Origin: JALEFZ01 sp039817415
GTDB taxonomy: Bacteria; Bacteroidota; Bacteroidia; J057
Direction of reading: 5' to 3'
Length of the DNA: 64,000 bases
Assembly (NCBI GenBank): GCA_039817415.1
Contig: JBCBVV010000007.1
Location: 124,001-188,000, forward strand
Positions within the stretch are counted from its first letter, which is position 1. Each line of letters starts with the position of its first letter. The notes beneath the pieces are model-generated. The model saw only the letters and a list, made by a program, of their open reading frames with translations. It had not been told where the DNA came from and searched no databases. Position numbers and translations under genes: made by a program. Below, in pieces: positions 60,537 through 64,000 of this stretch.

Positions 60537-61271
60537 TCAGGTAGGTTTTAGCCTTTCAAAAAGATGTTGCATTCCTTCAGTCGCTTTCATTGGAAATACT
60601 TCCAGAAGGGGCAGGTCTTCTTTCGAAACAGAAGGTTCGGGATCAATCAAAATCTTGGGTGTTTCATCCGGCACGGAAAGAATCAAGCCAGCAGCTGGCA
60701 TGACTTGTAGAGAGGTTCCTATGACTAGGGCAATATCAGCTTGGATAGCGAACTCTTCCGCGAGATCCATATCCAATACCATCTCACCAAAGAAGACGGT
60801 ATGTGGACGTAACTGACCTCCGTTTTCGCATAGGTCACCAAGCTGAAGTTCCTTGTCAACCGGCCAATCAAGAACTCCATAGGGAGCTTGGGTCGAGCGA
60901 ACTTTATCCACTTGTCCATGAATATGGATGACACGAGTCGATCCGGCCTCTTCATGAAGTGTATCTATATTTTGGGTAATGATAACTACCTCATACCATT
61001 CCTCTAGCTGAGCGATGAGTTGATGAGCGAGATTAGATTTGGCATCTGCAAAACGCATTTTTACATCATTCACAAAGGCCAATACTTTCCCTGGGTTTTG
61101 TTGCCAACCTTGTGCGGTCCCCACTTCCATCAGGTCATACTCATCCCATATGCCTCCTTTGTCACGGAAGGTAGGAATTCCACTTTCGGCACTGATTCCA
61201 GCACCGGTCATAACAACAAGTAAGGGTTTATTTCGCTTTGGTTCTTGTGCGTTCGAGGTTGAAGATGTCAT
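60537..61271 (-). CDS. cobB: Sir2-family NAD-dependent protein deacylase (sirtuin, CobB-like)
   Basis: The Rossmann fold shows V-V-M-T-G-A-G-I-S (residues 19-27), F-R-D, Q100-N-I-D103 and the catalytic H118 in I-H-I-H-G-Q. The class of acyl-lysine cannot be fixed. Bacterial sirtuins normally carry a four-Cys zinc site; here only one Cys (D-L-C-E-N-G-G) is visible, so the zinc module appears lost or replaced. The ATG at 61271 is kept because later ATGs would remove the first strand. Its first 44 bases overlap the end of hemA, so it is likely coupled to it. Confidence 0.9.
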   Translation of the reverse strand: MTSSTSNAQEPKRNKPLLVVMTGAGISAESGIPTFRDKGGIWDEYDLMEVGTAQGWQQNPGKVLAFVNDVKMRFADAKSNLAHQLIAQLEEWYEVVIITQNIDTLHEEAGSTRVIHIHGQVDKVRSTQAPYGVLDWPVDKELQLGDLCENGGQLRPHTVFFGEMVLDMDLAEEFAIQADIALVIGTSLQVMPAAGLILSVPDETPKILIDPEPSVSKEDLPLLEVFPMKATEGMQHLFERLKPT

Positions 61272-62499
61272 GGAGTACTTCTATAAGGCTATCTTGATCT
61301 CCTCTTTTACAGGCTTCCTTAAGCTGTAAAACAGGGACCTTGATGATACGTTGAATCATCGAGCTAGTTACCTCCCGTAGAAGTTTCAACTCAGATTCAG
61401 AAGCATTCTTGGCATGACGGGCAAGCTCTTCATTACGGATTTCGTCCAGAGCTTCCTTGATACGCTGAATGGTAGGGGAAATGCTAAGCTGTGTACGCCA
61501 ATTCAAAAAACCAGTAATCTCTTCTTCTATGATAGCCTTTACCATAGGAATAGCTTCTTTCCTTCTTTCGAGCGTCTTATCTGTCATGGATGTGATCTCA
61601 TCCACTCCATAACAAATAATGTGAGGACAATTTTCCATTTCCTTCTCAATCGATCGAGGGACACAAAGATCGATGATAAAAACAGGCTTACCTCCTTTAG
61701 GAAACATGTCTGCCTTCAACAAAGGCTCTTTGACAGATACACAAGAAAGAATCACATCAAAATCTTTAACGGATTCCTCTAATTTGTTAAAGTCAACTAC
61801 ATCTAAGGATGCTTGTTTCGCTATACCTTCTGCCTTGCTTTGGGTGCGATTGGTTAGGGCAATTCTTCCAAAATCATCCTTATCCAGGCTTAAAGCTACA
61901 TCACTTCCCATTTCTCCTATTCCTAATACAAGGGCAGATGGATCAAGTAGGTGTTGGGTAAGTTGTTGAGCAAGCTCTGCACTGGCGTAGGAGACTGAGG
62001 CTGCTCCATCGCGAAAAGGAGTTTCCTGATGAACTCTCTTGTTGGCGTGGAATATTGTATGGAGAAGTCTGTGAAGATAGGCTTGCGCCATTCCCAAATC
62101 ATTGGAGATGATGTAGGCTTTTTTGATCTGATTGCTAATCTGAAGGTCCCCTAGGATGGTAGACTCTAGGCCCATAGATACCTCAAATAGCTTCTGGGCA
62201 GCTTCTTTTTCCTCTTCTATTATTTCGAAGAATGGATAGTAGGCCTCACTATTACCGATATCACTGTAGGAACACAACAGTTGAATGATTTCTTTCGAAA
62301 GGTCCTTTTCATGTATGTAGTACACCTCAGTTCTGTTGCAGGTGGAGAAGACAATTCCCTCTGTAACCCCATACATTTCCCGCATATCAGCAAGTACCTT
62401 CCCACTGATCTCCTCAGAAAGGTGGATCAGCTCTCGTATTTCTACAGAAGCTTTTTGGTGGGTGAGCCGTACAGCGCGAAAAGAAACTATCGATTGCAT
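61228..62499 (-). CDS. hemA: Glutamyl-tRNA reductase
   Basis: HemA reduces glutamyl-tRNA(Glu) to glutamate-1-semialdehyde, the first committed step of tetrapyrrole (heme) synthesis. The catalytic Cys is C54 in F-S-T-C-N-R-T-E-V-Y. The NADPH-binding part includes A-L-V-L-G-I-G-E-M-G-S-D-V-A and A-L-T-N-R-T. The C-terminal helical dimerisation domain ends the protein. The length is normal. This gene makes the heme precursor used by the diheme peroxidase elsewhere in the window, though there is no close link. It precedes the sirtuin by overlap. Confidence 0.96.
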   Translation of the reverse strand: MQSIVSFRAVRLTHQKASVEIRELIHLSEEISGKVLADMREMYGVTEGIVFSTCNRTEVYYIHEKDLSKEIIQLLCSYSDIGNSEAYYPFFEIIEEEKEAAQKLFEVSMGLESTILGDLQISNQIKKAYIISNDLGMAQAYLHRLLHTIFHANKRVHQETPFRDGAASVSYASAELAQQLTQHLLDPSALVLGIGEMGSDVALSLDKDDFGRIALTNRTQSKAEGIAKQASLDVVDFNKLEESVKDFDVILSCVSVKEPLLKADMFPKGGKPVFIIDLCVPRSIEKEMENCPHIICYGVDEITSMTDKTLERRKEAIPMVKAIIEEEITGFLNWRTQLSISPTIQRIKEALDEIRNEELARHAKNASESELKLLREVTSSMIQRIIKVPVLQLKEACKRGDQDSLIEVLHDIFNLERTRTKAK

Positions 62500-62780
62500 A
62501 TGTAGTGTGTTCCAAGTACAAAAGTATAGATTTTAGTGTTGCCAAGAATGACAAAATGAGGCAGATTATGATATTTAGAACCAATCTAAATAGTGGTCGA
62601 AATCTAGGGTAAAATACACTGAGGCATATCATTCAACCCTTTTTACCCTTCCCAGAATCTATACAATAAGATGGAGATCAAATTCATCTACTATTTACTA
62701 TATGATAGACGGATCAATTATGACTTTTGTTAGGAGGAAAGTTGAGAATCCCCCTAAAGAGGGACTAAGAATACTCTCTT
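62500..62780. other. Non-coding region upstream of hemA
   Basis: AT-rich intergenic DNA with no credible gene; it should hold the hemA promoter on the minus strand. Confidence 0.35.
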
Positions 62781-63440
62781 CTACCAACTAGATCTACCCA
62801 GAAAATGGGCATATGATAGGTTAAGTCCGTTCCCAGCATAGCCTGGATTGGCGGCAAAGAGGCCGTTATTAGATTGGTGGATGTGCCCATAACTCAATCG
62901 GATTCTGCTCTCTTTTGGAAGTGTATATTCTAAACCGAGTTGGGTATGTAGGTTAAAGGTGAATTTGCTGCCATTGGCTGGGAAGGGTGTGGCTCCAAAG
63001 AAGAGACCAGCGCCGTGCTCCATGTAGGGGCTCAGCTTCTTGTTCCCAAAGGCATACCATCGGTAGTAAGTCATGATTCCTCCTCCAATGCCTCTATTGT
63101 TACCATTCGTCCATTCTTGAACATTGGCTTCGGCAGCTATGGCAAACCAGGGGGCAACTGTCTTCCCAAGCCCAAAATTTTGAATAAAAATTTGATAACC
63201 GTCTGTTCCACTTTTATAGCCCAACCTGCCTTGTAGGAAATTCAGATTCTGATGGTCCTGAGCAAATTCTGCTATTCCATAGGACACAACCGCTGCCCCA
63301 ATGGCCAGCAAAAAGGAAGTTTGATTATGGACTGAAAACTGACCTTCATCAATATAGGGGATAGCAGGAAGTCCATCATGTTGGGCAAAGGAGCCTGTGA
63401 AAAGGAGAAAGGCTGTTATAACAGATAGGATATATTTCAT
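62781..63440 (-). CDS. PagL-like acyloxyacyl hydrolase (lipid A 3-O-deacylase family)
   Basis: A signal peptide (I-L-S-V-I-T-A-F-L-L-F-T-G-S-F-A-Q) is followed by a barrel-type body with strand-turn pattern (G-I-M-T-Y-Y-R-W-Y-A-F-G-N-K-K-L-S-P-Y-M-E-H-G). Near the C-terminus lies R-L-S-Y-G-H-I-H-Q-S-N-N-G-L-F-A-A-N-P-G, which gives the PagL catalytic His-Ser (H-x-S-N) and the N-P-G signature. The enzyme would remove a 3-O-linked acyl chain from lipid A in the outer membrane. Activity is inferred from the motif; some family members differ in substrate. Confidence 0.82.
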   Translation of the reverse strand: MKYILSVITAFLLFTGSFAQHDGLPAIPYIDEGQFSVHNQTSFLLAIGAAVVSYGIAEFAQDHQNLNFLQGRLGYKSGTDGYQIFIQNFGLGKTVAPWFAIAAEANVQEWTNGNNRGIGGGIMTYYRWYAFGNKKLSPYMEHGAGLFFGATPFPANGSKFTFNLHTQLGLEYTLPKESRIRLSYGHIHQSNNGLFAANPGYAGNGLNLSYAHFLGRSSW

Positions 63441-63527
63441 AGTATAAAATTACACTTTTGTTTCCTGACATACCATTGGAAATCTCATACACCAGAACTA
63501 ATTTCCTTAACTGTTAGTAGCTAAAAA

Positions 63528-64000
63528 TTAGATTTCTTCAGGCAAATGGTAGGAGAGAATAGCCTGATAGGGATCTCCTTTCAGTCCCAATAATTGAGCA
63601 AATGCAGGTTCAGTTTTAACTCCTTTCTTTTTGAGCTCAATTACTTTCTTTCGAAAGGCTTCCCCATAGTATGCCAATATTTCCCACTCCTTGATCATGT
63701 GAAGCCAAGCTTGCTGTTGATGAGAGGGTTTGGCTTGTGCGAAAATTTCAATTGGGAATTCCTTGCTTTCAAAAGAAATAACAACCGAATCCAAGCCTTG
63801 AAACAGCTTTCTTTTTACCCGATAATTTGGATAATGATTGTAGGATTGACTGACTCTTTCCTCAAATTCATCTAATTGGTAAGCCTCACAAATGATATCC
63901 AGATCGCTTCCCTCAATATCTATTTGAATGGGAAGGGTGCCAGCCAATAAGGGGTGAAAGACAGCAAGTTGAGAGAACAATTCAAGTTGTTCAAGGCAAT
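63528..64000 (-). CDS. DUF4269 family protein (5' part outside window)
   Basis: The frame has no stop up to the right edge (codons read C-L-E-Q-L-E-L-F-S-Q-L from 63998 inward), so the start lies beyond 64000. The visible 157 residues include L-L-A-G-T-L-P-I-Q-I-D-I-E-G-S-D-L-D-I-I-C, the most typical DUF4269 segment and reminiscent of a nucleotidyltransferase-like G-S-D-L-D-I core. It ends with L-G-L-K-G-D-P-Y-Q-A-I-L. The biological role is unknown. Confidence 0.72.
   Translation of the reverse strand, partial: CLEQLELFSQLAVFHPLLAGTLPIQIDIEGSDLDIICEAYQLDEFEERVSQSYNHYPNYRVKRKLFQGLDSVVISFESKEFPIEIFAQAKPSHQQQAWLHMIKEWEILAYYGEAFRKKVIELKKKGVKTEPAFAQLLGLKGDPYQAILSYHLPEEI

Overview
The window is chromosomal DNA of a Bacteroidota (Cytophagia/Saprospiria-like, probably marine). 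The evidence is a secreted protein with a type IX secretion (T9SS) C-terminal sorting domain, signal peptides ending in GQ, a DUF4835/PorD-like gene beside coaBC, rpoZ and bamD, TPR-CHAT and TPR-histidine kinase proteins, and TonB/MORN proteins with almost no Shine-Dalgarno sequences. Genus cannot be set from this sequence alone.

Left flank (1-13.8 kb): the end of a six-hairpin glycosidase, a large beta-rich lipoprotein, a PhoX/DUF839 secreted protein with very strong codon bias, a diheme cytochrome c peroxidase, a tiny Cys-rich gene, then the minus-strand housekeeping block bamD - rpoZ - coaBC - DUF4835 with a divergent LptF/LptG permease. It ends at a tRNA-Val(GAC) gene.

Integrated element (13,832-41,704, about 27.9 kb): a tyrosine integrase follows the tRNA, and the last 14 bases of the tRNA plus two flanking bases (CCCAGTATGAGTCACC) recur exactly at 41,689-41,704. 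The repeated short motif CAGAGACA near both ends looks like integrase arm sites. Inside are: (a) a minus-strand operon of 12 genes (15.0-23.2 kb) that looks like a particle/virion module but has no recognisable terminase, portal or tail gene; it includes a muralytic P5-like protein, a possible holin, a transglutaminase-like protein, a coiled-coil protein, several small beta-rich proteins and a 697-aa spike-like protein; (b) accessory genes (LRR-Roc-COR GTPase, two tandem membrane pentapeptide-repeat proteins) around an AT-rich repeat region; (c) a replication operon with a Toprim/SF3-type primase-helicase, a membrane protein with a C-terminal helix-turn-helix and three overlapping small genes; (d) a divergent CI/Cro-like switch; (e) downstream of the CI-like gene, on the same strand, two STAND NTPases: a HEAT-repeat membrane protein and a NACHT protein with about 48 pentapeptide repeats. 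I read the element as a temperate, probably non-tailed virus or satellite carrying defence-like cargo. Sections (a) and (e) are the best candidates for an undescribed system.

Right flank (41.7-64 kb): the probable displaced tRNA terminator, a lipoprotein, an outer-membrane-type protein with an AraC regulator, a TPR-CHAT protease-like protein, a SirB1-like protein, two MORN/TonB paralogues, a DUF695/RraB-like protein, a ParA ATPase with an unusual partner, a MoxR ATPase, a TPR histidine kinase, an MBOAT/SGNH acylation pair, a sirtuin overlapping hemA, a PagL-like deacylase and a truncated DUF4269 gene. All functions are inferred from motifs read by eye; no database search was run.
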